19,581 nt of DNA from DAITBA01 sp036824005 (GCA_036824005.1 DAITBA010000036.1:1-19581); one strand, 5' to 3'. Shown: positions 1 through 7,964, counted from the first letter of the stretch. Notes: generated by a model from the letters alone, not told the origin. Numbers and translations: made by a program.

Positions 1-69
1 GCATTGTGCCGAGGCGCTCGCGCGGAAACTATAACGCCGCGTGGTTACCGGTTACGGAGGGGCTGCAAC

Positions 70-939
70 TCAAGGCGAAAACTGAAACAGTAGTTCCGAT
101 TTCCTGTTCTGCAAGCCGTCGCTGACATACACGCCGCCCTGCGGCAGGCCGGCCGCGTCCTTGTAACGGTATTGCAGCGCCTTGATGCGGCTGGCGTAGC
201 GGCGCTTGATGAACTTGTCGCGCCCCCGGACGTGCTTGCCGGTGATCTGCCCGTCGCAGTAGGTGGCCGTGGCCATCGGGAACAGCAGCGTCGAGCAGAG
301 CATGTCGGCGATTTGCAGCGGGACATGGTTGTTGCTGTGGCCGAAGGTGGGCAAGTCGAGCAGGCGGCTCATGGGGTCGCCCTTGGCGCGGTATTTCTGC
401 GTGAAGATCGAATGCGACACTTGAGTATTCAGCGCCGGGGTGCGCGAATCCGCCACCATGAATCCGGTGTCGTCGCGCCAGTCGAGGAAAGCCGAGAAGT
501 TGCGACAGGCCGCCTGGATCGAACTGGTGTAGATCGCCCGGCTGTTGATTGGCTTGGCGATGCCCTTGACCCATACGGTGGCGAACAGGCGTGCCTCGTT
601 GGTGCGCAGCAGGTCGAGGGTGTCGTCGATGAATTTCAGCGTGGCATCGGCGTGTGCGCCGTGCTGGCGGATGGTCGAACGCAGATCGGAGCCCTTGATT
701 TCGACCAGCACATCGTCAAGCTGATGGTTGCCGTTGCCGAACTTCTTCGGAAAATACTGGCGCTTCAGATTGAGGAAGTCGAGCGTCAGGCTGCGTACCT
801 TGGCGGCATCGACGATCAGGCCGACGATGACCAGCACCGGCTGGATGTCGGTTTGTGCGCCCGGCAGCGGGGTGGTGCAGCCGGCTTCGTCGATATAGCA
901 AAGATAGGTCACTGCATCACCAGAAATGACAACGGCCAC
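70..939 (-). CDS. DUF3800 domain-containing protein
   Basis: This 289-residue protein matches the DUF3800 pattern: an N-terminal YIDEAG block (about residues 15-20), a central acidic VADSR segment, and a C-terminal LQIADMLCSTL block that corresponds to the family's conserved (L)Q-x-AD helix. The spaced acidic residues suggest a metal-dependent nuclease-like fold, but the biochemical role of the family is not settled. DUF3800 genes are often found on phages, integrative elements and in defence-rich islands. It lies 126 nt downstream of the integrase gene on the same strand, so it is probably element cargo. The start is a GTG at 939; a second in-frame GTG at 912, closer to the YIDEAG motif, is equally plausible because neither has a strong ribosome-binding site. 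There is no signal peptide or membrane segment, so it should be cytoplasmic. Confidence 0.85.
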   Translation of the reverse strand: MAVVISGDAVTYLCYIDEAGCTTPLPGAQTDIQPVLVIVGLIVDAAKVRSLTLDFLNLKRQYFPKKFGNGNHQLDDVLVEIKGSDLRSTIRQHGAHADATLKFIDDTLDLLRTNEARLFATVWVKGIAKPINSRAIYTSSIQAACRNFSAFLDWRDDTGFMVADSRTPALNTQVSHSIFTQKYRAKGDPMSRLLDLPTFGHSNNHVPLQIADMLCSTLLFPMATATYCDGQITGKHVRGRDKFIKRRYASRIKALQYRYKDAAGLPQGGVYVSDGLQNRKSELLFQFSP

Positions 940-1065
940 TCAATGGTGGCCGCTGGGCTGCCCTATCTTGCGAATCGGGCAGGTTGTGTCGCCGAGGTTT
1001 CCCCCGTTCGACAAGCCGACTTGCGTCGGAATGGTCTGGATATTAGCAAACGGCATGGGACGCCG

Positions 1066-2313
1066 TCAAACTTTCTTTGACGCGGCCTTACGGGCACGGC
1101 CGATGCTGGTCACGCTGGCTTCGGCCTGCGGTTTGGCGCAGTAGTCGGCCCAGGCTTTCATCAACTGCACGCGCTTGTCGAGCAGATCGCCGCGCCGATA
1201 GGCGGCTTCCACCTTGTCCGGCAGGCTGTGCGCCAGCGCATGCTCGCAGACCTCGCGCGGGAAGTTGGTCGATTCCGCGCACCAGTCGCGGAAGGTAGAG
1301 CGGAAGCCATGCACGGTAATGTCGGTGCGCTTCATCCGCCGCAGCACGGCGGTGAGACTCATGTCCGAGAGTGCGGTGTTCTCCTTCGCGCCGGGGAAGA
1401 CCAGATCGCCCTCACGCGGCAACTCATTGAGCAGGGCGATAGCGGAAGCTGTGAGCGGAACGCGGTGTTCCTTGCCCATCTTGATGCGCTCGGCCGGCAC
1501 GACCCACAGGCCAGCATCGAGGTCGATTTCTGCCCAGGTCGCGCCGCGCACCTCGCCGGAGCGGGCGGCGGTCAGGATGGTGAATTCCAACGCACGCGCC
1601 GCCGTGCCGATCTGTTTGCGTAGCTCAACCATGAACGCGCCGATCTCGCGCCACGGCAGCGCCGGGTGATGCGCGACCTTGGCAATCTTGTTGGGATTGG
1701 CCAGCAGGTTTTCCAGATGACCGCGCCAGCGCGCCGGGTTCTCGCCCTGGCGGTATTTGCTGACGGTGGCCCAATCCAGAATCTTCTCGATGCGCCCACG
1801 CAGGCGGGTAGCGGTTTCGGTCTTGGCCTCCCAGATCGGCCCCAGCACTTTGACGACCAGCGCGGTATCGACCTCGGCCACCGGCAGCGCGCCGATGATC
1901 GGGCTGGCGTAGGCTTCGAGCGTGTTTTCCCATTGGCCGATGTGCTTCTCGTTTTTCCAGCCCGAACGATGGGCGCTGATGTAGGCGGTAGCACACTGAT
2001 CGAAGGTCATCGCCTTGGCGCGTTCCAGTGCCTCGGCCTGCTTGATCGACCGCCGCGCGTCGAGCGGGTCTTTGCCCTCAAGCAACAACTGCCGGCATTC
2101 CTTCGCCTTCGCCCGCGCCTCGGTCAAGTTCACGGTATGCACCGCACCCAATCCCATTTCACGCTGCTTGCCCACCAGCGTGAAGCGGAATATCCAGCTC
2201 TTCGATCCTGACGGGGATACCTGCAACCATAACCCCGCGCCATCGCCGTAATAGCCCGGCTTGGTCAGCTTGCCGACCGCTAGCGGGGTGAGCTTTTCGA
2301 CGAGGCGAGCCAT
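1066..2313 (-). CDS. P4-type tyrosine recombinase (integrase)
   Basis: This 415-residue site-specific recombinase would integrate and excise the element at the left of the window. The N-terminus (about 1-85) is the Arm-DNA-binding DUF4102 type, with the YYGDGAGLWLQV and ARAKAKECRQLL signatures. A SAM-like core-binding domain spans about 100-205 and the catalytic domain about 215-390. Expected catalytic residues are visible: Arg251 (TAARSGEVRG), Lys281 in the KEHRVPL strand, the HGFR box with His335 and Arg338, His362, and the nucleophile Tyr372 (EAAYRRGD). Length and motifs are complete, so it is probably active. Translation starts at ATG 2313; two TGTGGGTAG motifs lie immediately upstream. 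P4-type integrases usually target tRNA genes, but no tRNA is visible here and the adjoining gene is a truncated MFS transporter. Confidence 0.95.
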   Translation of the reverse strand: MARLVEKLTPLAVGKLTKPGYYGDGAGLWLQVSPSGSKSWIFRFTLVGKQREMGLGAVHTVNLTEARAKAKECRQLLLEGKDPLDARRSIKQAEALERAKAMTFDQCATAYISAHRSGWKNEKHIGQWENTLEAYASPIIGALPVAEVDTALVVKVLGPIWEAKTETATRLRGRIEKILDWATVSKYRQGENPARWRGHLENLLANPNKIAKVAHHPALPWREIGAFMVELRKQIGTAARALEFTILTAARSGEVRGATWAEIDLDAGLWVVPAERIKMGKEHRVPLTASAIALLNELPREGDLVFPGAKENTALSDMSLTAVLRRMKRTDITVHGFRSTFRDWCAESTNFPREVCEHALAHSLPDKVEAAYRRGDLLDKRVQLMKAWADYCAKPQAEASVTSIGRARKAASKKV

Positions 2314-2317
2314 TTAT

Positions 2318-2338
2318 CTACCCACATTCCTACCCACA
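2318..2338 (-). promoter_or_regulatory. Paired TGTGGGTAG motifs upstream of integrase
   Basis: The 9-mer TGTGGGTAG (read on the minus strand) occurs twice with a 12-bp period, at 2330-2338 and 2318-2326, ending 4 nt before the integrase start codon. Spaced direct repeats beside an integrase gene are typical of arm-type sites bound by the integrase N-terminal domain, and could also allow autoregulation. The repeat is seen directly; the binding role is inferred. Confidence 0.5.
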
Positions 2339-2409
2339 CGAGATAGGTGGATTCTAACGGTTTTCGCTGGATTGTGTTAGACTTCGCTCCGCCTTGAAGT
2401 CGTTATAAA

Positions 2410-3645
2410 TCAAAGCGTAGTGGATGTTGCTGGAAGCTGCTGTATAGTCCGACTGCGGACGTCCGCGGAGTAGAACCGGACACCATCCACCATGCGGCCC
2501 TGCCAGGTGCGATCCATAGCCCAGCCGACCAGGGGCTGAAGGATCGCAGGGCCCAAAAACACCCCCACGTTCACGACGCTGGTCGCCGTACCCGACAGCG
2601 TCGGCGGATTCACCTCCTTGGCGCATGCCCAAGATAGCGTCATGCTCGCGGTGAACAGGCCCATCGCCGCGCACAGCGCGTAGCTCGCCACCAGGGGCAG
2701 GGCGACGCCCGACAGCCACACCAACCAGCCGGTGGCGTGCAGCGTCGCGCCGACGACCATCATGGGGCGGCGCCGGCCGAGTTGATCCGAAATGCGGCCC
2801 ATCACGGCAGCGCCCACGGCGAAGCCGAGGAAATAGATGCTGATGTGGTTGGATGCAACCGCGCGCGACATGCCCAGCACCTGAGTGAAAAACGGCACCG
2901 CCCACAAGCCGGCAAAGGCAAAGAAGCTGCCGCAGACGCCGAAGTTGACGAAGAAGCCGGGCCACGTGGCCGGGTTCTTCATCACCGCCAACATTCCGCC
3001 GAGCCAGGCCGTGCGATCCGCGTGGGGACGCTGCGCATCGCCCGTGGCTCCCTTTTCCGCAGGTCGGTCGGCGACCAGAAACCAGCTCGCCACCGCGATG
3101 ATCAGCGAGGCAATGCCTATGGTCACGAATACCTCGCGCCAGGTGACGAGCTGAAGCGCCCAGGCAAGCGGCGCACCGGCAAACACCGAACCGATGTTGC
3201 CGATCAGCATGCACAGGCCGGAAATCGTGGCAAAGCGGCGCTCCTCGTACCAGACGGCAATCAGCTTGAGCATGGCGATGAAGGCAACCGAGACACCCAG
3301 GCCGACCAACGTGCGGCCCGCGAAGGCCAGTTCGAAGCTGGGTGCCAAGCCGAACAGCAGGCTGCCGATGCCGGCGACGATTCCGCCCGACGTAAGGATC
3401 GCCCGCGGCCCGAGCGTGTCCGCGAGCACGCCCGTCGGAACCTGCATCAGCGTATAGACGTAGAAGTAGGTCGCCGCCAGGGCACCGAGGGAAGCAGCAC
3501 TGATCTGGAACGTTCCCGCCAGGTCCTGCGCAATGGCGGCAGGCGCGACGCGGTGGAAAAACGACAGCAGATAGGCCGCCACCGCTAGCGTCAGCGCCAC
3601 GGCGCGCAGCCGCCGCTGAAGCGGTGAGAGGGATAGGACGCTCAC
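2410..3645 (-). CDS. MFS transporter, C-terminally truncated
   Basis: This 411-residue major facilitator superfamily protein carries the usual signatures: FHRVAPAAIAQDL after helix 1, GVLADTLGPR in the loop after helix 2, RTLVGLGVSVAF in helix 4, and a second-half loop GRISDQLGRRRP. I count eleven hydrophobic helices. Helix 11 (about ATSVVNVGVFLGPAILQPLVGW) is followed by DGVRFYSAD and then a polar, unrelated tail to the stop. Helix 12 is missing, apparently because the integrated element interrupts the gene. The start is taken as GTG 3645, 13 nt after the GST stop, because residues further upstream are an out-of-frame reading of the GST gene. The substrate cannot be told from sequence. It was probably co-transcribed with the GST; function after truncation is doubtful. 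Confidence 0.8.
   Translation of the reverse strand: MSVLSLSPLQRRLRAVALTLAVAAYLLSFFHRVAPAAIAQDLAGTFQISAASLGALAATYFYVYTLMQVPTGVLADTLGPRAILTSGGIVAGIGSLLFGLAPSFELAFAGRTLVGLGVSVAFIAMLKLIAVWYEERRFATISGLCMLIGNIGSVFAGAPLAWALQLVTWREVFVTIGIASLIIAVASWFLVADRPAEKGATGDAQRPHADRTAWLGGMLAVMKNPATWPGFFVNFGVCGSFFAFAGLWAVPFFTQVLGMSRAVASNHISIYFLGFAVGAAVMGRISDQLGRRRPMMVVGATLHATGWLVWLSGVALPLVASYALCAAMGLFTASMTLSWACAKEVNPPTLSGTATSVVNVGVFLGPAILQPLVGWAMDRTWQGRMVDGVRFYSADVRSRTIQQLPATSTTL
2452..2475. other. Putative integration junction (attachment site) in the MFS gene
   Basis: MFS homology is convincing up to the DGVRFYSAD peptide (codons down to about 2461) and then stops, leaving a short unrelated tail. A perfect 12-bp palindrome GCGGACGTCCGC lies exactly here, at 2455-2466. 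Because the integrase gene begins about 140 bp away, this is the most likely boundary between host chromosome and integrated element. The second attachment copy would lie left of the window, so a direct repeat could not be confirmed. Confidence 0.4.
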
Positions 3646-3658
3646 CGGGGGCCGGCCG

Positions 3659-4252
3659 CTACACCCCGGGCATGGCGACGAAGCCGGGCAGCTCCTTGAT
3701 GCGCTGAATCCACTTCTGCACGCCCGGATAGGGATCGAGGGAAACCTCGCCCTCGGGCGCCAGGGCGACGTAGGGGAAGCAGCCGACGTCGGCGATGGTG
3801 AGCCGGTCCAGAGCAAGCCAGTCGTGCTGCGCCAGACGCTGTTCCAGTACCCCGAGTCCCTTGTTGCCCAAGGCTTGTGCCTCCTCCAGATTGCCCGGCC
3901 GCTTGAACTTGCAGATGACACGCGCGCGGGCCAAGCCGAACAGGGTCTCGTTCTCCATCACCGCCAGCCACTGCATGACCTCGGCCATCCCCCGGGCGTC
4001 GGTCGGTAGCCACTGCTCGCCGCCATACTTGCGCGCGAGATAGACCATGATCGCCGGCGAATCCCATATGACAACGCCATGATCGTCGAGCACCGGCACC
4101 TGCCCGCGGGGATTGAGCGACAGGAACCATTCCTTGCGGTTTTCGCCGTGGATGAGATTGACCGTCTGCAGCTCCGCTTTCAACCCCAGCAGCGCGAGCA
4201 GAAGCCGGATGCGATAGCTGTTGCCGGACAGTTCGAGGTCGTAGAGCTTCAT
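3659..4252 (-). CDS. Glutathione S-transferase family protein
   Basis: This 197-residue cytoplasmic protein has a thioredoxin-like N-terminal domain (about 1-78). It contains the GNSYRIRLLLALLGL helix, the cis-proline segment GQVPVLDD (Pro53), and the DSPAI motif at about 64-68 that normally binds the glutamyl part of glutathione. An all-helical C-terminal domain follows (about 85-195), with the LTIADVGCFPYVAL motif containing the conserved N-capping-box Asp. Length is typical of bacterial GSTs. The specific reaction (conjugation, isomerisation or dehalogenation) is not evident. Its ATG overlaps the stop of the upstream dehydrogenase remnant by 4 nt (ATGA), pointing to translational coupling in an ancestral dehydrogenase-GST-MFS operon. 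Confidence 0.92.
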   Translation of the reverse strand: MKLYDLELSGNSYRIRLLLALLGLKAELQTVNLIHGENRKEWFLSLNPRGQVPVLDDHGVVIWDSPAIMVYLARKYGGEQWLPTDARGMAEVMQWLAVMENETLFGLARARVICKFKRPGNLEEAQALGNKGLGVLEQRLAQHDWLALDRLTIADVGCFPYVALAPEGEVSLDPYPGVQKWIQRIKELPGFVAMPGV

Positions 4253-4461
4253 GGTCTCGTTTCCAGGACACCGGGGTTGACGGGGTTGGGCGGCGTACCG
4301 CCGGTCAGCGCGGCCACGAGATTGTGCGCCGCCAGCATCGCCATGTTCATTCTCGTCGCGTGGGAAGCCGAACCGATGTGCGGCGTCAGCGTCACACTAT
4401 GCAGGCTCAGAAACGCCGGGTTCAACGCCGGTTCGTGTTCGAAGACGTTGTGCGCTCTCAC
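4249..4461 (-). pseudogene. Remnant of a D-2-hydroxyacid dehydrogenase (glyoxylate/hydroxypyruvate reductase type)
   Basis: The 70 codons from GTG 4461 match only the C-terminal end of D-isomer-specific 2-hydroxyacid dehydrogenases. They contain NVFEHEPALN (normally preceded by GAGLD), VTLTPHIGSAS with the catalytic-base His, and the final helix MAMLAAHNLVAALTGGTPPN. Full-length family members have about 310-330 residues, so roughly three quarters, including the NAD-binding domain, is absent. Homology begins almost exactly at the stop of the EF-G-like gene; the remnant's GTG overlaps that stop by 4 nt and its own stop overlaps the GST start by 4 nt. It could still be translated, but it cannot be an active enzyme. 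I infer a deletion or recombination that joined the GTPase gene to an older operon. Confidence 0.8.
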
Positions 4462-6509
4462 TCCTCCTCGGCTGCGCGCTTGTACTGCGAGGCGAGCTGC
4501 TGCTGCGTCTGGGGCGGCACGGCGGCGTAGTGGGACAGCTCCATGGAGTAGGCGCCGTGGCCGCCGGTGATGGAGCGCAGCCGCGACTGGTAGTCGCCCA
4601 GCTCCGACAGCGGCACCTGACCGGCGATCTCGGCGGCGTCGCCGCGCGCTTCCGTGCCGGTGATATGGCCCCGGCGTCCGGAAAGATCGGAGGTAATGTC
4701 GCCGACGAAGCGCTCCGGCACCGTGATCTCGACATTGACGATGGGCTCCAGCACGATCGGCCCGGCCTTCGCGATGGCGTCGATCACTGCCTTGCGCCCC
4801 GCCGACACGAACGCCACTTCCTTACCGTCCACCGGGTGGGTCTTGCCGTCATAGACGATGACGCGGATGTCCTCCACCGGATAGCCGGCGACCACACCCT
4901 CGTCCAGCGCCTGGCGCACGCCCTTCTCCACCGCCGGCATGAATACGCTGGGAATGACGCCGCCCTTGACCTGATCGACGAATTCGTAGCCGGCGCCGCG
5001 CTCCATGGGCTCGATCTTCAGATACACCTCGCCGAACTGGCCCGCGCCGCCGGTCTGCTTCTTGTGCCGGCAATGGCCCTCGGCGTTGCGGGTCACGGTT
5101 TCGCGATAGGGAATCTTGGGCGGCTTGGTGCTCACCTCCATCTTGTACTGGGCCTGCATGCGTTCCAGCTTGCCGCGCAGGTGCATCTCGCCCAGCCCCT
5201 GCATGACAGTTTCATGGGTGGTCGGATGACGCTCCACCCTGAAACAGGGGTCCTCCATCTCCAGCTTGTGTAGCACCTCGAAGATGCGCTGCTCGTCGCC
5301 CTTCTTCTTCGGCTCCACCGCCAGGCCGTACATAGGCTTGGGGAACTCCAGCGGTTTGAGGTGGATGTGATCCTCGTCGTGGGAATCGTGCAGCACCGAA
5401 TCGAACTCGATCTCGTCCACCTTTGATACGGCGCCGATGTCGCCAGGAACCAACGCGTCGGTCTCGATGTAGTCCTTGCCCTGGAGCAGAAACAGATGAC
5501 CGACCTTGAACGGCCGCCGCCCGTCGCCGACGAACAGTTGCGAATCCTTGGTCACCGTACCCTGGTAGACGCGAAACACGCCGACTTTGCCGACGTAGGG
5601 ATCGATCATTACCTTGAACACGTGGGCGAGCACGTGCTTCGACGAATCCGGTTCGGCATGAAAGGCTTCAATCTCGGCGTCGCCGGGCTCACCCTTGTAG
5701 AAGGGCGGCGGATTGCCTTCAGTGGGATTGGGCGCCAGCGTCGTCAGAACGTGCAGCAGCTGATCCAAGCCCGCACCCGTTCTGGCCGAGACGAACAGGA
5801 TCGGCACCAGGTGGCCCTCGCGCAGGGCCTTCTCGAAGGGCGCGTGCAACTCGCCCGGAGCCGGATCCTTGCCCTCCTCCAGGTAGCGCGCGAGCAGGGA
5901 TTCGTCCTCCTCCACGAGGGTGTCGATGAGGGCACGATGGGCAGCGGCTACGGAGTCGAAGTCGGAGTCGCCGCTGTCATGGTCAAGCACTTCCACCACA
6001 TCCTGCCCGTGGTGGGCGGGCAGATCGAGCAGCATGCACTCCTTGCCGAAGCGTTCGCGGATCTCGGCCACCAGCCTCGGCAGATCGACGTTCTCGGCGT
6101 CGATCTTGTTGATGATGACCATGCGGCACAAGCCACGCGACTGTGCCCATTTCATCATGCGCACGGTGGTCAGCTCGATGCCGGTCTGGGCATTGATCAC
6201 CACCGCCGCCGTCTCCACCGCTGCAAGCGCGCTGATGGACTGGCCGACGAAGTCCGGGTAGCCGGGCGTGTCGATCAGATGGATATGCACGCCGTCCGCG
6301 GCGAAATTGACCAGGGAGGCGTTGAGCGAATGCCCGGCGCTCTTTTCCAGCGGATCGAAGTCGGATACGGTGCCGCCCCGCTCCACTGTACCGGCGCTGG
6401 CAATGGCACCGGCCTTGAGCAGCAGCGCCTCCGTCAGCGTCGTCTTGCCCGCCCCCGCGTGGCCCACGAGGGCGACAGTACGAATGGCGTCGGTTGCATA
6501 CTTCGGCAT
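4458..6509 (-). CDS. Elongation factor G-like GTPase (FusA2 type)
   Basis: This 683-residue translation-factor GTPase has the five-domain EF-G plan: a G domain (about 1-265), a beta-barrel domain II (about 290-380), and domains III-V to the C-terminus, which ends near residue 650 before a short polar tail. GTP-binding motifs are visible: P-loop GHAGAGKT (16-23), DTPGYPDF (80-87), NKID (134-137) and SAR (241-243). The region where canonical EF-G has the switch I RGITI segment instead reads SDFDPLEKSAGHSLNASLV, the hallmark of the EF-G paralogue family rather than the housekeeping fusA. The product is about 20 residues shorter than typical EF-G. A strong ribosome-binding site (GGGAGGAG) precedes ATG 6509. 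No rpsL, rpsG or tuf is nearby, which also argues for a paralogue. Its role in translation is uncertain. Confidence 0.93.
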   Translation of the reverse strand: MPKYATDAIRTVALVGHAGAGKTTLTEALLLKAGAIASAGTVERGGTVSDFDPLEKSAGHSLNASLVNFAADGVHIHLIDTPGYPDFVGQSISALAAVETAAVVINAQTGIELTTVRMMKWAQSRGLCRMVIINKIDAENVDLPRLVAEIRERFGKECMLLDLPAHHGQDVVEVLDHDSGDSDFDSVAAAHRALIDTLVEEDESLLARYLEEGKDPAPGELHAPFEKALREGHLVPILFVSARTGAGLDQLLHVLTTLAPNPTEGNPPPFYKGEPGDAEIEAFHAEPDSSKHVLAHVFKVMIDPYVGKVGVFRVYQGTVTKDSQLFVGDGRRPFKVGHLFLLQGKDYIETDALVPGDIGAVSKVDEIEFDSVLHDSHDEDHIHLKPLEFPKPMYGLAVEPKKKGDEQRIFEVLHKLEMEDPCFRVERHPTTHETVMQGLGEMHLRGKLERMQAQYKMEVSTKPPKIPYRETVTRNAEGHCRHKKQTGGAGQFGEVYLKIEPMERGAGYEFVDQVKGGVIPSVFMPAVEKGVRQALDEGVVAGYPVEDIRVIVYDGKTHPVDGKEVAFVSAGRKAVIDAIAKAGPIVLEPIVNVEITVPERFVGDITSDLSGRRGHITGTEARGDAAEIAGQVPLSELGDYQSRLRSITGGHGAYSMELSHYAAVPPQTQQQLASQYKRAAEEE

Positions 6510-6553
6510 GTGGTCTTCTCCTCCCGGAATTGATCAACCCATACGAAAACAGA

Positions 6554-6610
6554 AATCCGCAGATTTTGCTGATTTGCACCGATGAATCAAAGCGAAGCCT
6601 TCTGCGGATT
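6554..6610. repeat. Imperfect palindromic repeat (AATCCGCAGA type)
   Basis: AATCCGCAGA at 6554-6563 is the exact reverse complement of TCTGCGGATT at 6601-6610, with 37 nt between them. The inner sequence has further short repeats of a GATTTGC/GATTTTGC kind. It resembles the widespread dispersed intergenic palindromes built on 'AATCTGCGGAT'-like units. It lies between the divergent EF-G-like and flavoprotein genes and contains an ATG at 6582, which I therefore do not accept as a gene start. Confidence 0.6.
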
Positions 6611-6737
6611 CGAGATCCAATACCGCCCAAACCGCAACACAGACATAACTTTACACAAGTTCATGCGCTTGGGCGCTGGCGTTACCGGGCGCCAAGCGGA
6701 ATCGATGCCGGCACGGGCGCTCTGGCAGAATAGCCCC

Positions 6738-7964
6738 ATGGAAGGCAATGGTGACGCAGCGACGCTGCGCGTACAGGTCCTGGTCATCGGCGCGGGACCG
6801 GCCGGCGCGGCCGCGGCGCTGACGCTCGCCCGCGACGGACTCGACGTCGCCCTGGTCGATCAGCATGACTTTCCCCGGGACAAGGCCTGCGGCGATGCGC
6901 TCATTCCCGACGCGCTCGCAGCACTGCGGCGGCTCGGACTGGACCGCCAGGTGCAGCAGCACGCCCGGCGACTCGATGGCATCCGCATCTACGCGCCGGA
7001 TCGGAGCTTCGCCGACGTGGATGGCACGCTGGCCAGTTGTCCGCGCGTTACGCTGGACGAGGTGACCCGCGCGGCCGCAGTCGGGGCTGGCGCCCGCTTC
7101 CTCGCCCCGCTGCGTCTGACCGGTCTGGTCGTGGCAAACGAGTGCGTCCGGGGCGCGCAGTTCAGAAACGGCCACGACTCTTCGGCCATCACCATCGCCG
7201 CGGAAGTCGTCTTGCTCGCCACCGGCGCGGCCAGCGCGCCCCTCGAACTTTCCGGCCTGTGCCAAAGGAAGGAACCGGCCGGCATGGCCGTGCGCGCCTA
7301 CTTCCGCAACGAGCGGCTGGCCGACGATTTCGACCGCCTGATCATCTCCTTCGACCACGGCATCTGTCCGGGATATGGCTGGATCTTCCCCGCGCCGGGC
7401 GGCCTGTTCAACATCGGCGCCGGCTACTTCCTGGACGCGCGGCGGCGGCCGGCGGTGGGCAATGTCCGGCGCGTCTTCGAATCGTTCGTGGCCTCCTTTC
7501 CGCCGGCACAGGCCGTGCTCGCCGAGGCGCGACAGGTGTCGGAGCTGCGCGGCGCGCCGCTGCGCACGGCCCTCAAGGGAGCGCGCTTCTGCCGTCCCGG
7601 TCTGCTGGTCGTCGGCGAAGCCGCCGGCACCACCTACTCCTTCAGCGGCGAGGGGATCGGCAAGGCGCTGGAGACCGGCATGCTGGCGGCGCAGCACGCG
7701 ATCGACTTCTTCCGCGCGCGCCACGACATGCGCGACTTGTGTTCGGCCTATGAGGAATCGCTGCGTCGCGATCTGGCACCGCGCTTCGCCGCCTACGAAA
7801 CGGCCCAGCGCTGGCTGTCCTACCCGCGTTTGTGCAACTTCCTCGCCGCCCGTGCCCGCAACGGCAGTTTCGTCCGTCGCGAGCTGGAGGGGTTGCTGGC
7901 AGAAACCTCCGACCCGAGTCGACTCTTTTCCCTGGGTGGCATGTTGCGAGCGCTGGTGGCATAG
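6738..7964 (+). CDS. Geranylgeranyl reductase family FAD-dependent oxidoreductase
   Basis: This 408-residue flavoprotein belongs to the family that reduces isoprenoid double bonds (geranylgeranyl chains, archaeal lipids, menaquinone side chains). The dinucleotide-binding GAGPAG motif is at 18-23, and the family motif FPRDKACGD is at about 45-53. A C-terminal FAD-contact segment, VVGEAAGTTYSFSGEGIGKALETG-like, lies near 290-312. I chose ATG 6738 because upstream codons run through a palindromic repeat and lack homology; the ribosome-binding site is weak. It is followed after 86 nt by an efflux operon on the same strand. There is no photosynthesis gene in the window, so the substrate is unknown; a quinone, a lipid or an aromatic compound (as in related halogenase-like monooxygenases) are all possible. 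Confidence 0.82.
   Translation: MEGNGDAATLRVQVLVIGAGPAGAAAALTLARDGLDVALVDQHDFPRDKACGDALIPDALAALRRLGLDRQVQQHARRLDGIRIYAPDRSFADVDGTLASCPRVTLDEVTRAAAVGAGARFLAPLRLTGLVVANECVRGAQFRNGHDSSAITIAAEVVLLATGAASAPLELSGLCQRKEPAGMAVRAYFRNERLADDFDRLIISFDHGICPGYGWIFPAPGGLFNIGAGYFLDARRRPAVGNVRRVFESFVASFPPAQAVLAEARQVSELRGAPLRTALKGARFCRPGLLVVGEAAGTTYSFSGEGIGKALETGMLAAQHAIDFFRARHDMRDLCSAYEESLRRDLAPRFAAYETAQRWLSYPRLCNFLAARARNGSFVRRELEGLLAETSDPSRLFSLGGMLRALVA

Noticed and set aside
1017..1030. Small hairpin CCGAC-TTGC-GTCGG between the integrase and DUF3800 genes
   Set aside because: The stem is only 5 bp with no T-run; too weak to call a terminator.
2314..2460. tRNA gene as the integrase target
   Set aside because: No cloverleaf or 3' tRNA end could be made out near the integrase; the adjoining host sequence is the MFS gene.
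3646..3921. N-terminal extension of the MFS gene to an ATG at 3921
   Set aside because: The extra 92 codons are an out-of-frame reading of the GST gene and are Ser/Arg/Pro-rich; helix 1 begins shortly after GTG 3645.
6582..6737. Upstream start for the flavoprotein gene at ATG 6582
   Set aside because: The added residues come partly from a palindromic repeat and show no family similarity; the FAD motif sits at the usual position with ATG 6738.
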